64,000 nucleotides of DNA from Mucilaginibacter sp. UR6-1 (GTDB lineage Bacteria; Bacteroidota; Bacteroidia; Sphingobacteriales; Sphingobacteriaceae). The position numbers and the translations under genes are program-made. A model generated the notes under the pieces. That model had not been told where the DNA came from. It searched no databases and was given only the letters and a program-made list of their open reading frames with translations. Below, in pieces: positions 1 through 8,674 of this stretch (the stretch's first letter is position 1; every line of letters starts with the position of its first letter). The stretch covers positions 868,001-932,000 of the forward strand of contig NZ_JAJIWP010000001.1 of NCBI RefSeq assembly GCF_020880975.1, given 5' to 3'.

Positions 1-1
1 T

Positions 2-385
2 ACCCATAAGGGATTGATAGTGCATACTACTGTTACCTGCGGATATGATGTTGCATGGCGGGAGGTACACAAATTATTGATCGAAGCCGCGTCACGAACA
101 CCGTTACTCGAAAAGGAGCCCTTGCCGTATGTATTTCAAACCAGCCTTGATGATTTTTATGTAAGCTACAGGATTAATGCCTTCACAAAATCTCCAAATA
201 AACAAGCCTTGATCTATTCTGATCTGCATGCTAACATTCAGGATGTATTTAATGAAGCCGGAATAGAATTAATGTCGCCAAGATATAATGCTGTGCGCGA
301 TGGCAATACAACCGCAATTCCTGCCGAATACTTGCCTAAAGATTATCAGCCGGGCGGTATCAGGATTAAAAAAGATGATTTATAA
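2..385 (+). CDS. MscS-family mechanosensitive ion channel, C-terminal part (cut by window edge)
   Basis: The frame is open to the first base, so the real start lies upstream; the TTG at 14 is an internal codon. About 128 residues are visible. They match the soluble C-terminal domain of small-conductance mechanosensitive channels: a beta strand reading HTTVTCGYD, then the W-R-x-V-H helix, a second helix (DLHANIQDVFNEAGIEL) and the closing MSPRYNAVRDGN segment. These proteins sit in the inner membrane and release solutes on hypo-osmotic shock. The pore-forming helices are outside the window. Family call is firm; subfamily is not decidable. Confidence 0.85.
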   Translation, partial: THKGLIVHTTVTCGYDVAWREVHKLLIEAASRTPLLEKEPLPYVFQTSLDDFYVSYRINAFTKSPNKQALIYSDLHANIQDVFNEAGIELMSPRYNAVRDGNTTAIPAEYLPKDYQPGGIRIKKDDL

Positions 386-457
386 TTACATAGTATTATA
401 TTTTTACAATACTTATTCTATAAAGTATAATTTTAGCATTTTGCATTTAACGGATAG

Positions 458-1444
458 ATGATAAAAAAAAGTCATACCAAAAAATTGCTGATTATCTGTG
501 TATTAACAGCCATGTGCAGCTTATCGTTCGCGCAATCGCCTGTAAAGCTGTCAAACAAAAAAGCATCCCGTGAAGCCAGGGCACTTTACAGTTACCTGCT
601 GGATATCAACGGCAAAAAAACATTGTCCGGCCAGATGGATGTAAAATGGGGCGAGGACGAGCTAAAATATTTGCAGGAGGTTACCGGCAAACAACCGGCC
701 ATACGTGGTATGGATTTTATTGATAGTGCCGAAAACGAGAACGAAATAACCCATGCTATTGAATGGTGGCGGGAGGGCGGTATCCCGACTATTATGTGGC
801 ATTGGGGTGCTCCAACAACGGGGCAGGGGTATGATAATTCAAAAAAGGAGATTGACATTGAAAAATGCTTTGAGGAAGGTACACCCGAAAATATAGCTAT
901 GTGGGCAGAATTGAAAGAAAAGGCCCGCCTGCTAAAAAAACTCAAAAATGCTAAAGTGCCGGTACTGTGGCGACCTTTTCATGAAATGAATGGCACCTGG
1001 TTTTGGTGGGGCAAGCAGGGCCCGGAGCAATTTAAAAAGCTGTGGATAACCATGTACAATTATTTTGTTAAGGAAGAAAAACTTAACAATTTAATATGGG
1101 TATTAGGATATACCTCAAAACCTGATGCGGCATGGTACCCCGGTGATGAATATGTTGATATTACAGGTGCTGATGATTATGGCGATGATAGCCCGCATAA
1201 AACAATGTACGAGCAAACCAAACAGATCAGCAGCCGGAGTATACCAATCGCTTACCATGAATGCGGCATACCGCCCGATCCGGATAAATGCCTGGCTGAG
1301 GGTGTTGTTTGGTCGTGGTGGATGGAATGGCACACCGGGCATTTAACAGCACTTGACAAAGAGTATTTGAAACGGGTTTATAATCACGACCTTATTATAA
1401 CACTTGATGAAGTGCCCAACATCATGAAAAAGTATGGCAAATAA
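458..1444 (+). CDS. Secreted beta-mannanase, glycoside hydrolase family 26
   Basis: Endo-1,4-beta-mannosidase-type enzyme, 328 residues, essentially a single catalytic (beta/alpha)8 domain. It begins with a Sec signal peptide (MIKKSHTKKLL, hydrophobic core, cleavage near SFAQ). The GH26 catalytic pair is visible: acid/base Glu176 in WRPFHEMNG and nucleophile Glu268 in AYHECG. The aromatic WFWWG segment after the acid/base is typical of the mannan-binding cleft. It lies directly upstream of an ECF sigma/FecR/SusCD set, about 80 nt from the sigma gene, so it probably supplies the depolymerising activity of that locus. There is no lipobox, so it is periplasmic or secreted rather than lipid-anchored. 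GH26 also contains a few xylan- and lichenan-active members; mannan is the likeliest substrate. Confidence 0.9.
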   Translation: MIKKSHTKKLLIICVLTAMCSLSFAQSPVKLSNKKASREARALYSYLLDINGKKTLSGQMDVKWGEDELKYLQEVTGKQPAIRGMDFIDSAENENEITHAIEWWREGGIPTIMWHWGAPTTGQGYDNSKKEIDIEKCFEEGTPENIAMWAELKEKARLLKKLKNAKVPVLWRPFHEMNGTWFWWGKQGPEQFKKLWITMYNYFVKEEKLNNLIWVLGYTSKPDAAWYPGDEYVDITGADDYGDDSPHKTMYEQTKQISSRSIPIAYHECGIPPDPDKCLAEGVVWSWWMEWHTGHLTALDKEYLKRVYNHDLIITLDEVPNIMKKYGK

Positions 1445-1493
1445 CTGCCTTTTAAAGCAAGTGTAACTTATACACAATCAGTAAAACTTAACA

Positions 1494-1521
1494 TTGCCTT
1501 TACCTTGCAAATGTACATTTG
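1494..1521 (+). promoter_or_regulatory. Bacteroidete promoter of the ECF sigma gene (TTG-N17-TACATTTG)
   Basis: TTG at 1494-1496, a 17-nt spacer, and a perfect -7 box TACATTTG at 1514-1521. The start codon ATG follows only 3 nt later (1525), so the transcript should be leaderless or nearly so. The same geometry recurs in front of dinB (45380-45407). Confidence 0.6.
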
Positions 1522-1524
1522 GAC

Positions 1525-2133
1525 ATGCGTACAGGTACCCATGTTTATAGTGAAACAGAGTTATTGCAACTGCTGAAACTTGGCAACACATCCGCCTTTG
1601 ACCGTATTTATGATCTGTATTGGAAAAGCCTCTATTTATCAGCCCTCAGCAGGATTAATGATGAGGACGCCGCCAAAGATATTGTACAAAATGTTTTTAT
1701 TGATATATGGCAAAAGCATAATGCCCTTGAAATTAACAGTACGCTAAAGCAATACCTTCACGGCGCTGTAAAAATGAAAGTGCTGCATCACTATCGTACC
1801 GAAAATATTAAACAACAGGTACTTGATAACGCTTTAGAGCGCATAACCCAGCTATTACATTCAAACCAGAATCTGTCGGCCTACTTTGATCTTGAACGCA
1901 TAGTTAGCGAGGAGGTTGAAGGGATGCCGGTAAACATGAAGAATAGCTTTTTACTCCGTAGCGACAGCTACTCAGTGAAAGAAATAGCAAGCAGCCTTAA
2001 CCTGGCCGAGCAAACGGTATCAAACAATATTACCGAAGCGCTTAAACGTTTAAAGAAACGCATTAGGGTAGAATATCCTGAACGCTACATCGGCTGCGTT
2101 AGCCTGATCATGATGCTGTTTACAAAAAGTTAA
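1525..2133 (+). CDS. ECF RNA polymerase sigma factor (FecI-like, Sus-associated)
   Basis: Extracytoplasmic-function sigma-70 of about 202 residues. Region 2 is visible as FDRIYDLYWKSLY and then AAKDIVQNVFIDIWQKH (core binding and -10 recognition). Region 4 is the C-terminal helix-turn-helix SVKEIASSLNLAEQTVSNNI. I chose ATG 1525 over an in-frame TTG at 1519 because the TTG overlaps the -7 box. It is followed 72 nt later by a FecR-type anti-sigma factor and then an STN-containing SusC, the order of Bacteroidota trans-envelope signalling loci. The inferred role is transcription of the downstream susCD genes when the SusC receptor is occupied. The C-terminal tail (SLIMMLFTKS) is hydrophobic, as in many sigma factors of this group. 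Confidence 0.92.
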   Translation: MRTGTHVYSETELLQLLKLGNTSAFDRIYDLYWKSLYLSALSRINDEDAAKDIVQNVFIDIWQKHNALEINSTLKQYLHGAVKMKVLHHYRTENIKQQVLDNALERITQLLHSNQNLSAYFDLERIVSEEVEGMPVNMKNSFLLRSDSYSVKEIASSLNLAEQTVSNNITEALKRLKKRIRVEYPERYIGCVSLIMMLFTKS

Positions 2134-2205
2134 CCTAACCTTCACCTAAAATTGAGGTAGTAAAGCGGTAGTTGTGCAACTTGATAATAAAAGCACAAAT
2201 ACTGA

Positions 2206-3165
2206 ATGACACCAGCCGAATTAAAAGATCTGTTTAACCGATACATCAACGGTGATGTTACCGATGATGAGAAACAACTGGTTGACGACTGGTATGCATC
2301 GTACAGTGATAACTACGCCGAATTTAATACTGTCGGCGACGAGCAACTAAAAACTGAGATATACGCCGGCATAAAAGATAGCATACATAAACCTGCTGCT
2401 AAAGTGCGTAGTATAAAGTTTATCCGGTATGCGGCCGCTGTTACCATATTATTAGTTTCAGTCACCATATTCACACGTAAAAAAAGTATCCCTCTAAACT
2501 TAATAAGCGAAAGCCGTGAAAGCTTTACCTCAATTAAAACCCAAACCGGCGAGGTAAAAAAAATCAGTTTGCCCGATGGATCATCAGTATGGCTTAATGC
2601 TAAAAGCGAGATACGTATCAGCGATCATTTCCAGAACAAACAGCAACGTTATGTTTACCTTGACGAGGGGGAAGCCTTTTTTGAAGTTACCAAAAATCCA
2701 CAGAGGCCATTCCTGGTAAAAACACCGCATGTTACTACGCGTGTACTGGGTACATCATTCAACGTTAGGGCGTACACAAACTTAAAGCAAGCCAGCGTAA
2801 CGGTACGTACCGGCAAGGTGCAGGTAAACGCTGATAAAAAACTATTGGCTACGCTTACACCAAACATGCAGGTAAAGTATGATCCGGCTAAAGCAGAAGC
2901 AACGGTAAGCCTGGCAGATGCCGGCGCTGCAACATCATGGACAGAGGGCAGGCTGGTATTTACCAAAGCAACCTTTAATGAGCTGGCATTTGCTATGGCC
3001 AATACATACGGCATAAAATTAATAAGCAAAAATAAGGCTGCAACAAACTATCGCTACAATATCCATATCAATACATCGCGCACGCTTGATGAAACACTGC
3101 GCATTATTTGCTCAGTACATCAAAACCATTACAGGAGGAATAACAATGAGGTAATTATTTACTGA
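2206..3165 (+). CDS. FecR-family anti-sigma factor
   Basis: Inner-membrane anti-sigma factor, 319 residues. A cytoplasmic N-terminal domain (1-70) is followed by one transmembrane helix (about 73-90). The periplasmic FecR domain (about 110-205) contains the signature LPDGSSVWLNAKSEI and the YLDEGEAFFEV strand pair. A C-terminal DUF4974-type domain follows (about 245-318, FNELAFAMANTYGIKL), which resembles the STN fold. In FecIRA systems this protein holds its sigma factor and releases it when the TonB receptor's STN domain signals. The sigma gene is immediately upstream and the STN receptor immediately downstream, so the three probably form one signalling unit. Confidence 0.93.
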   Translation: MTPAELKDLFNRYINGDVTDDEKQLVDDWYASYSDNYAEFNTVGDEQLKTEIYAGIKDSIHKPAAKVRSIKFIRYAAAVTILLVSVTIFTRKKSIPLNLISESRESFTSIKTQTGEVKKISLPDGSSVWLNAKSEIRISDHFQNKQQRYVYLDEGEAFFEVTKNPQRPFLVKTPHVTTRVLGTSFNVRAYTNLKQASVTVRTGKVQVNADKKLLATLTPNMQVKYDPAKAEATVSLADAGAATSWTEGRLVFTKATFNELAFAMANTYGIKLISKNKAATNYRYNIHINTSRTLDETLRIICSVHQNHYRRNNNEVIIY

Positions 3166-3181
3166 CAGAACAATATAAAAA

Positions 3182-3206
3182 GGCCGGAACTGAAGCAGTA
3201 CCGGCC
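3182..3206 (+). other. Stem-loop between fecR and susC
   Basis: GGCCGG (3182-3187) pairs with CCGGCC (3201-3206). Inside, ACTG pairs with CAGT around a short AAG loop, with one A/A mismatch between the two helices. No U-run follows, so it is not a standard terminator. It could mark an mRNA processing or stability boundary between the regulatory genes and the highly expressed susC. Confidence 0.4.
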
Positions 3207-3288
3207 GGTGCTTGCATAGCTGACAGATTGAGCCCTAACAGCTTTGCCCTTAGATTATTATTTAAAATTCACTAAAGCAATCAAATGT

Positions 3289-6200
3289 ATGAAAAAAAAC
3301 TTACGACGCTTAAACAAAGCTATGCGTATTACTTTTCTGATTTACACCGCATTGATAACCTGCTCGGGAGTGCTAAGCGCCTCACCGTCAGCCGGACAGA
3401 TATTTGAAAAGCGTATCAGCGTTTCGTTAAAAAATGAAACCCTTGCCGCGTCATTAAAAAAGGTTGAACAAGCCGGAAAGGTAGATTTTGCCTACGATCC
3501 GCAAATGGTCGATCTGAACAATATTAAAATCAAGAACCGTGATTTTAGTAACGAACGGCTTTATAACGTACTTAAAAAGCTATTGAGCAACACGCCTATA
3601 GGCTTTAAAGAAGAAGTGCAGGGTACCATTACCCTGTATAAAAAGCAGGAAAAGCCAATGGCCTCACCAGGCAAGATATCCGGCAGGGTGGTTGATGAAA
3701 AAGGCGAGCCTTTACCGGGTGCTACCATTACGCTTGTTGAAGCTAATAAAGGTGTACAGGCACAGGTTGACGGTTCTTTTACTATTGATGCTGAAGAAGG
3801 TGTTTATACCGTTGTGATAAGCTTTATTTCATACGAGTCAAAACGTATACCGGGCATTCGTATAAAAGGGGGCGAAACCACTACACTTAATACTATTGCG
3901 CTTACTGGGCAAACAGGTACTTTGAACGAGGTACTGGTAGTAGGTTATGGCACGCAAAAAAAGGAGAACCTTACCGGCTCGGTAGATCAGGTTACCTCTA
4001 AAGTATTGGAGAACCGCTCGCTGCCAAACCTGGCCCAGGGCTTGCAGGGTACTATCCCTAACCTTAACATAGTACCGCTTGATGGTAAACCCATACAATC
4101 CCCAACATTTAACATCAGGGGTATTACATCAATTGGTCAGGGTGGTAACGCGCTGGTTTTAGTTGATGGTGTTGAAGGCGACCCAAGCCGCATTAACCCC
4201 GCCGATGTTGCCAGTGTATCAGTATTGAAAGATGCATCATCAGCCGCTATATATGGTGCCCGCGGTGCTTTTGGTGTGGTGCTTATCACTACCAAAAACC
4301 CATCGAAAGATAAAACCAGCATTACTTACTCGTTCAACCAGTCATTAAAAAGCCCAACCACGGTACCTGAATTTGTTACCGATGGCTACACTTTTGCAAA
4401 AATGTTTAATGATGCCTGGAGTGCCTGGAATGATTATTCGCAAACGCCTCAGAACATCAACAAGACGGTGAAATTTTCACAAGCTTATTTAGCTGAGCTT
4501 GAAAAACGCAATAACGACCCATCCCTGCCAACTACTATAGTAAACGCTGCCGGCGAATATGAATACTATGGTGATACCGATTGGTACAAGTTGCTTTATA
4601 AAGATCATAACAGCGCTCGTGAGCATAATCTTTCTGTTTCAGGCAACAGCGGTAAAGCTGATTTCCTGATCACCGGCCGTTATTTCTCTCAGGATGGCTT
4701 GTTCCGTTATAACAGTGATGATTATAACATATACAACCTGCGGGCAAAGGGCTCATTACAGGTGTATCCGTGGTTAACCATCAGCAACAATGCCGATTAC
4801 TCGAACATGAAATACCACAACCCTCTTAACGTAGGCGAGGGCGGCAGTATATGGCGTAACATAGCCGATGAGGGGCATACCATGGTGCCAATGTTTAATC
4901 CTGATGGTACCTTAACATTTTCTGCTGCTTATTCAGTAGGCGATTTGTATTACGGCAAAAATGGTATCGATCTGGATAACCGCGTATTTCGCAACACAAC
5001 CAGCTTCAATGCGCATTTTTTTGATAATGTATTCCGCGTAAAGGGCGATTTTACTTTCCAGAATACTGATAATAACCAGGATCGTAAACGTGTGCAGGTG
5101 CCTTACAGCCGTAAACCGGGGGTTATTGAATATGTGGGCACAGCTTATAACGATCTGCAAAAGCTTGATCAAACAACACAATATATAGCTACCAACGTAT
5201 ACGGTGAGTATGAGCCTAAGTTAAAAGGTGGCCATTACTTTAAAGCCCTGGCCGGTTTTAACTATGAGCAATCAACCTTTGAGCGCCTGGAAGCTGTACG
5301 TAACGGTTTAGTGTTTGAAGATGCTACCGATATTAACCTGGCACTCGGCCAATCTATCACTACCGCGGGCGGATGGGAGCGTTGGGCTATCGTAGGTGGT
5401 TTTTATAGGTTGAATTACTCGTATAAGGAAAGATACCTGATCGAAGCTAACGGTCGTTATGATGGTTCATCAAAATTCCCGGCAAACCAGCGTTATGCTT
5501 TCTTCCCGTCGGTGTCAGGTGGCTGGAGGGTGTCAGAAGAGCCTTTCTTCAACGTATCAAAAAACCTGATCAGCAATTTAAAGCTTCGTGGTTCATATGG
5601 TTCATTGGGTAATGGTAGCATTGCCTCATACGCTTTTCAGGAAACTTTTGGCATTTCACGTTCAGGCCGTATCATCAATGGTGTTTTACCACAGCGTACC
5701 AGCATACCTGTTGTGTTGCCTGATGGCCTTACCTGGGAAACCTCACGTACTAAAAACCTTGGTTTAGACCTTGGAATGCTGAATGACAGGCTGAACATAA
5801 GTGCTGACGCATATATACGCGACACTAAAAATATGTATACCGTTGGCCCAACATTGCCGGCTGTTTTTGGTGCTGATCCGCCAAAAGGTAATTATGCCGA
5901 TCTGCAAACAAAGGGTTGGGAAATAACCGTTAACTGGCATGATCGTTTTGACCTGGGTAGCAAACCGTTTAACTATGGTGTAAGGCTTACCCTGTCAGAC
6001 TACCTGGCCAAGGTTACCCAGTACAACAACATTGATAAAAGGCTGAGCGACTACTACACCGGCCAAACCCTTGGTGAAATATGGGGCTATACTACTTTAG
6101 GCTATTTTACCTCTGCTGAAGATATTGCGAATTCGCCAAAGCAAATACTTACCAAGGCATCAACCACCGGCCAGCTATTGCCGGGCGACATCAAATTTGC

Positions 6201-6828
6201 CGACCTTGATGGTAATGGTGTGATTGATTACGGCGCGCAAACAGCCAACAATCCGGGCGACCGCAGGGTGATAGGTAACTCAACCCCACGTTATACTTAT
6301 GGCATCGGTTTAAATGCCGACTGGAATAACTTTTCGTTCTCAGCTTTCTTGCAAGGTGTAGGTAAACGCGATTGGTACCCCGGTTCAGAAGCCAGCGTTT
6401 TCTGGGGGCAATATAACAGGCCTTACAACAAAATTCCGGTATCTATGATAGGTAATATCTGGTCAGAAGATAACCCGGATGCTTACTTCCCTCGCTATCG
6501 CGGATACTCGGCGCAAAACGGTTCGGGCGAATTAACCCAGGCTCAAACCAAATATCTGCAAAACGCGGCATATTTGCGCCTCAAAAACATTCAGTTAGGT
6601 TACAATTTACCATTGCAGCTTATACAAAAAATTAAGCTGAGCAACCTGCGTGTATTCGTTTCAGGAGAGAACCTGTTAACATGGTCGCCATTGTATAAGG
6701 TCACTAAAGATATTGACCCGGAGAGCATCAATGGTTCTGACAGGGTTCTTACCGATGGTGGTAGTGGTAACGGTAACAATTACCCTATACTCAAGAGTGT
6801 AACCCTTGGCGTAACAGCAACCTTTTAA
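3289..6828 (+). CDS. SusC/RagA TonB-linked outer-membrane transporter with STN signalling domain
   Basis: Outer-membrane glycan importer of about 1179 residues. The frame is open from a TTG at 3244, but ATG 3289 gives a normal start (MKKNLRR plus hydrophobic signal). Order of parts: signal peptide; STN domain (about 45-120, SLKNETLAASLKKVEQAGKV), which contacts a FecR partner; carboxypeptidase-regulatory-like domain (ISGRVVDEKGEPLPGATITL); TonB-box region (LNEVLVVGYGTQKK); plug (ALVLVDGVEGDPSRINPADV through ASSAAIYGARGAFGVVLITT); and a 22-strand barrel ending in an aromatic residue (VTATF). It is followed by SusD 32 nt later. The STN domain plus the upstream sigma/FecR genes make it a sensor-transporter. 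Substrate is unproven; the GH26 neighbour suggests manno-oligosaccharides. Confidence 0.95.
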   Translation: MKKNLRRLNKAMRITFLIYTALITCSGVLSASPSAGQIFEKRISVSLKNETLAASLKKVEQAGKVDFAYDPQMVDLNNIKIKNRDFSNERLYNVLKKLLSNTPIGFKEEVQGTITLYKKQEKPMASPGKISGRVVDEKGEPLPGATITLVEANKGVQAQVDGSFTIDAEEGVYTVVISFISYESKRIPGIRIKGGETTTLNTIALTGQTGTLNEVLVVGYGTQKKENLTGSVDQVTSKVLENRSLPNLAQGLQGTIPNLNIVPLDGKPIQSPTFNIRGITSIGQGGNALVLVDGVEGDPSRINPADVASVSVLKDASSAAIYGARGAFGVVLITTKNPSKDKTSITYSFNQSLKSPTTVPEFVTDGYTFAKMFNDAWSAWNDYSQTPQNINKTVKFSQAYLAELEKRNNDPSLPTTIVNAAGEYEYYGDTDWYKLLYKDHNSAREHNLSVSGNSGKADFLITGRYFSQDGLFRYNSDDYNIYNLRAKGSLQVYPWLTISNNADYSNMKYHNPLNVGEGGSIWRNIADEGHTMVPMFNPDGTLTFSAAYSVGDLYYGKNGIDLDNRVFRNTTSFNAHFFDNVFRVKGDFTFQNTDNNQDRKRVQVPYSRKPGVIEYVGTAYNDLQKLDQTTQYIATNVYGEYEPKLKGGHYFKALAGFNYEQSTFERLEAVRNGLVFEDATDINLALGQSITTAGGWERWAIVGGFYRLNYSYKERYLIEANGRYDGSSKFPANQRYAFFPSVSGGWRVSEEPFFNVSKNLISNLKLRGSYGSLGNGSIASYAFQETFGISRSGRIINGVLPQRTSIPVVLPDGLTWETSRTKNLGLDLGMLNDRLNISADAYIRDTKNMYTVGPTLPAVFGADPPKGNYADLQTKGWEITVNWHDRFDLGSKPFNYGVRLTLSDYLAKVTQYNNIDKRLSDYYTGQTLGEIWGYTTLGYFTSAEDIANSPKQILTKASTTGQLLPGDIKFADLDGNGVIDYGAQTANNPGDRRVIGNSTPRYTYGIGLNADWNNFSFSAFLQGVGKRDWYPGSEASVFWGQYNRPYNKIPVSMIGNIWSEDNPDAYFPRYRGYSAQNGSGELTQAQTKYLQNAAYLRLKNIQLGYNLPLQLIQKIKLSNLRVFVSGENLLTWSPLYKVTKDIDPESINGSDRVLTDGGSGNGNNYPILKSVTLGVTATF

Positions 6829-6860
6829 TTAATAACACAAACAATTTAATCAGCTTAAAT

Positions 6861-8651
6861 ATGTTTTCAATAAAATTTAAATATACTAAGTTACTGCTGG
6901 CCATAACCATAGCAGGCCTTATAGCTACAGGCTGTAAAAAGCTTGACCAGGAGCCAAAGTCTGCTGCTACAAATGCTGCTGTATTTGGCAGTGTTAACGG
7001 CTTGCAGTTATACGCTAACTCTTTTTACGAAAACCTGCCAGATGCCGGCGCTTTGGTACGTGGCGATGCCATGGCTGATTACGCTGCCCGCACATCGGTA
7101 CCTGATTTTTTGAGGCCCGGTGCTTACAGCGCTCAGCAAAGTACAGGCTGGAGCTGGGGAGCCTTGCGTAACATCAATTATTTTTTAGCTAATAATGTAA
7201 GGCCAACTGTAGCCGAAGATCAGCGTAAGCACTTTAACGGCCTTGCCCGATTTTTTAGGGCATGGTTTTATTTTGACAAGCTTAAACGCTTTGGTGATGT
7301 GCCATGGATAAACACGCCAATGAGTGTGGATGATCCTAAATTGTACGGCGGCCGCGATTCACGCACGCTTGTGGTTGATTCTATTATAGCCGACCTGGAC
7401 TATGCCGCGCAAAACATCACTACAACCACTGATGCATCGCGTACGCAAATAACCAAGAATATAGTTTATGCTTTTAAATCGCGCGTATGCCTGTTTGAAG
7501 GTACATTCCGTAAATATCATACTGAATATGATCTGGCATCATCAGCCAGCGGTTTATTACAGCAGGCCGCTGATGCCGCCAAAGTGATAATGGATGCTAA
7601 CGCGTTCAGTATAAACACAGCCGGTGGTACCGATAAGGCTTACCGCCAACTATTTACCAGTACTACCCCCGTTACTAACGAAGTAATGCTGGCCGCTGTT
7701 GTTGACCCTGCTTTAGGTGTGTTTAATGATGCCAACTGGTACTGGACAAGCGCAACCTACGGCGACCGCCTGAGCCTAATACGTACCTTTGTTAATACTT
7801 ATTTGAATGTTGACGGTACGCCGTTCACTAACAAAGCAGGTTACAAAACCATGCCCTTTGTTGAAGAAGTTAAAGGCCGCGACCTCCGCTTACAGCAAAC
7901 CATACGCATGGGTAATTATACCCGCTTAAATGGCGCCACACAGCAAGCAGCCCCACCGGTATTTTCATACACCTATACAGGTTATCAGCCTATAAAGCTT
8001 ACACAGGATGATGCCTCAATGGATGGCGGATCACGCAATACCAACTCTATACCATCAATACGTTATGCCGAGGTATTACTGAATTACGCTGAAGCCAAAG
8101 CCGAGTTAGGTACACTTACCGATGCCGATTGGAACGTTACCATTGGCGCATTGCGCCGCCGTGCCGGTATTACAGGCAATACAGCAACCAAAGCAACCCT
8201 TGTTGATACGTATTTGCAAAGCAACTACTTCCCGGCTATTACTGATGCTTCACTTTTAGAGATCAGGCGCGAACGCGGCATTGAACTGGTGTTTGAGGGC
8301 TTCCGTTTTTACGACATCGTTCGCTGGAAACGAGGTCCGCTAATGGATCAAACCTGGAATGGCTTTTACGTGCCCGAGCTTAATACACCGCTTGACCTGA
8401 ATGGCGATGGTGTACTTGATGTAGCTTTTTACCGTACAATGCCTGCCAACCCGGTAGCCGGTGTAACTTATGTAAGCGTTGCCGAGAACCTTTCAACCGG
8501 TTCAGTAAATCCTCAGCGCCTTAATAATGATAATGAACTTACCTGGCTCACAAATGTGCAACGCCAGTGGAATGATAAATACTATCTTTACCCGATACCT
8601 GAGTCAGACAGGCTGATCAACCCAAAACTGGGTCAAAACCCTGGCTGGTAA
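6861..8651 (+). CDS. SusD/RagB-family outer-membrane lipoprotein
   Basis: Surface glycan-binding lid partner of the preceding SusC, 596 residues. A lipoprotein signal ends in LIATGC (lipid-anchored Cys25). The N-terminal SusD-like region and the TPR-like helices follow, with the family signatures FFRAWFYFDKLKRFGDVPW, IRYAEVLLNYAEAKAELG and IRRERGIELVFEGFRFYDIV. The protein ends at Pro-Gly-Trp, a common RagB terminus (LGQNPGW). Spacing to susC (32 nt) and to the next gene (23 nt) indicates one transcript. Confidence 0.95.
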   Translation: MFSIKFKYTKLLLAITIAGLIATGCKKLDQEPKSAATNAAVFGSVNGLQLYANSFYENLPDAGALVRGDAMADYAARTSVPDFLRPGAYSAQQSTGWSWGALRNINYFLANNVRPTVAEDQRKHFNGLARFFRAWFYFDKLKRFGDVPWINTPMSVDDPKLYGGRDSRTLVVDSIIADLDYAAQNITTTTDASRTQITKNIVYAFKSRVCLFEGTFRKYHTEYDLASSASGLLQQAADAAKVIMDANAFSINTAGGTDKAYRQLFTSTTPVTNEVMLAAVVDPALGVFNDANWYWTSATYGDRLSLIRTFVNTYLNVDGTPFTNKAGYKTMPFVEEVKGRDLRLQQTIRMGNYTRLNGATQQAAPPVFSYTYTGYQPIKLTQDDASMDGGSRNTNSIPSIRYAEVLLNYAEAKAELGTLTDADWNVTIGALRRRAGITGNTATKATLVDTYLQSNYFPAITDASLLEIRRERGIELVFEGFRFYDIVRWKRGPLMDQTWNGFYVPELNTPLDLNGDGVLDVAFYRTMPANPVAGVTYVSVAENLSTGSVNPQRLNNDNELTWLTNVQRQWNDKYYLYPIPESDRLINPKLGQNPGW

Positions 8652-8674
8652 TACTAATTATAACACATAGCACT

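Noticed and set aside
592..945. Minus-strand frame opposite the GH26 gene
   Set aside because: Shadow of the codon pattern of GH26; no motif or start signal.
3244..3288. N-terminal extension of SusC from TTG 3244
   Set aside because: ATG 3289 yields the usual basic start and signal peptide; the extension reads like intergenic sequence.
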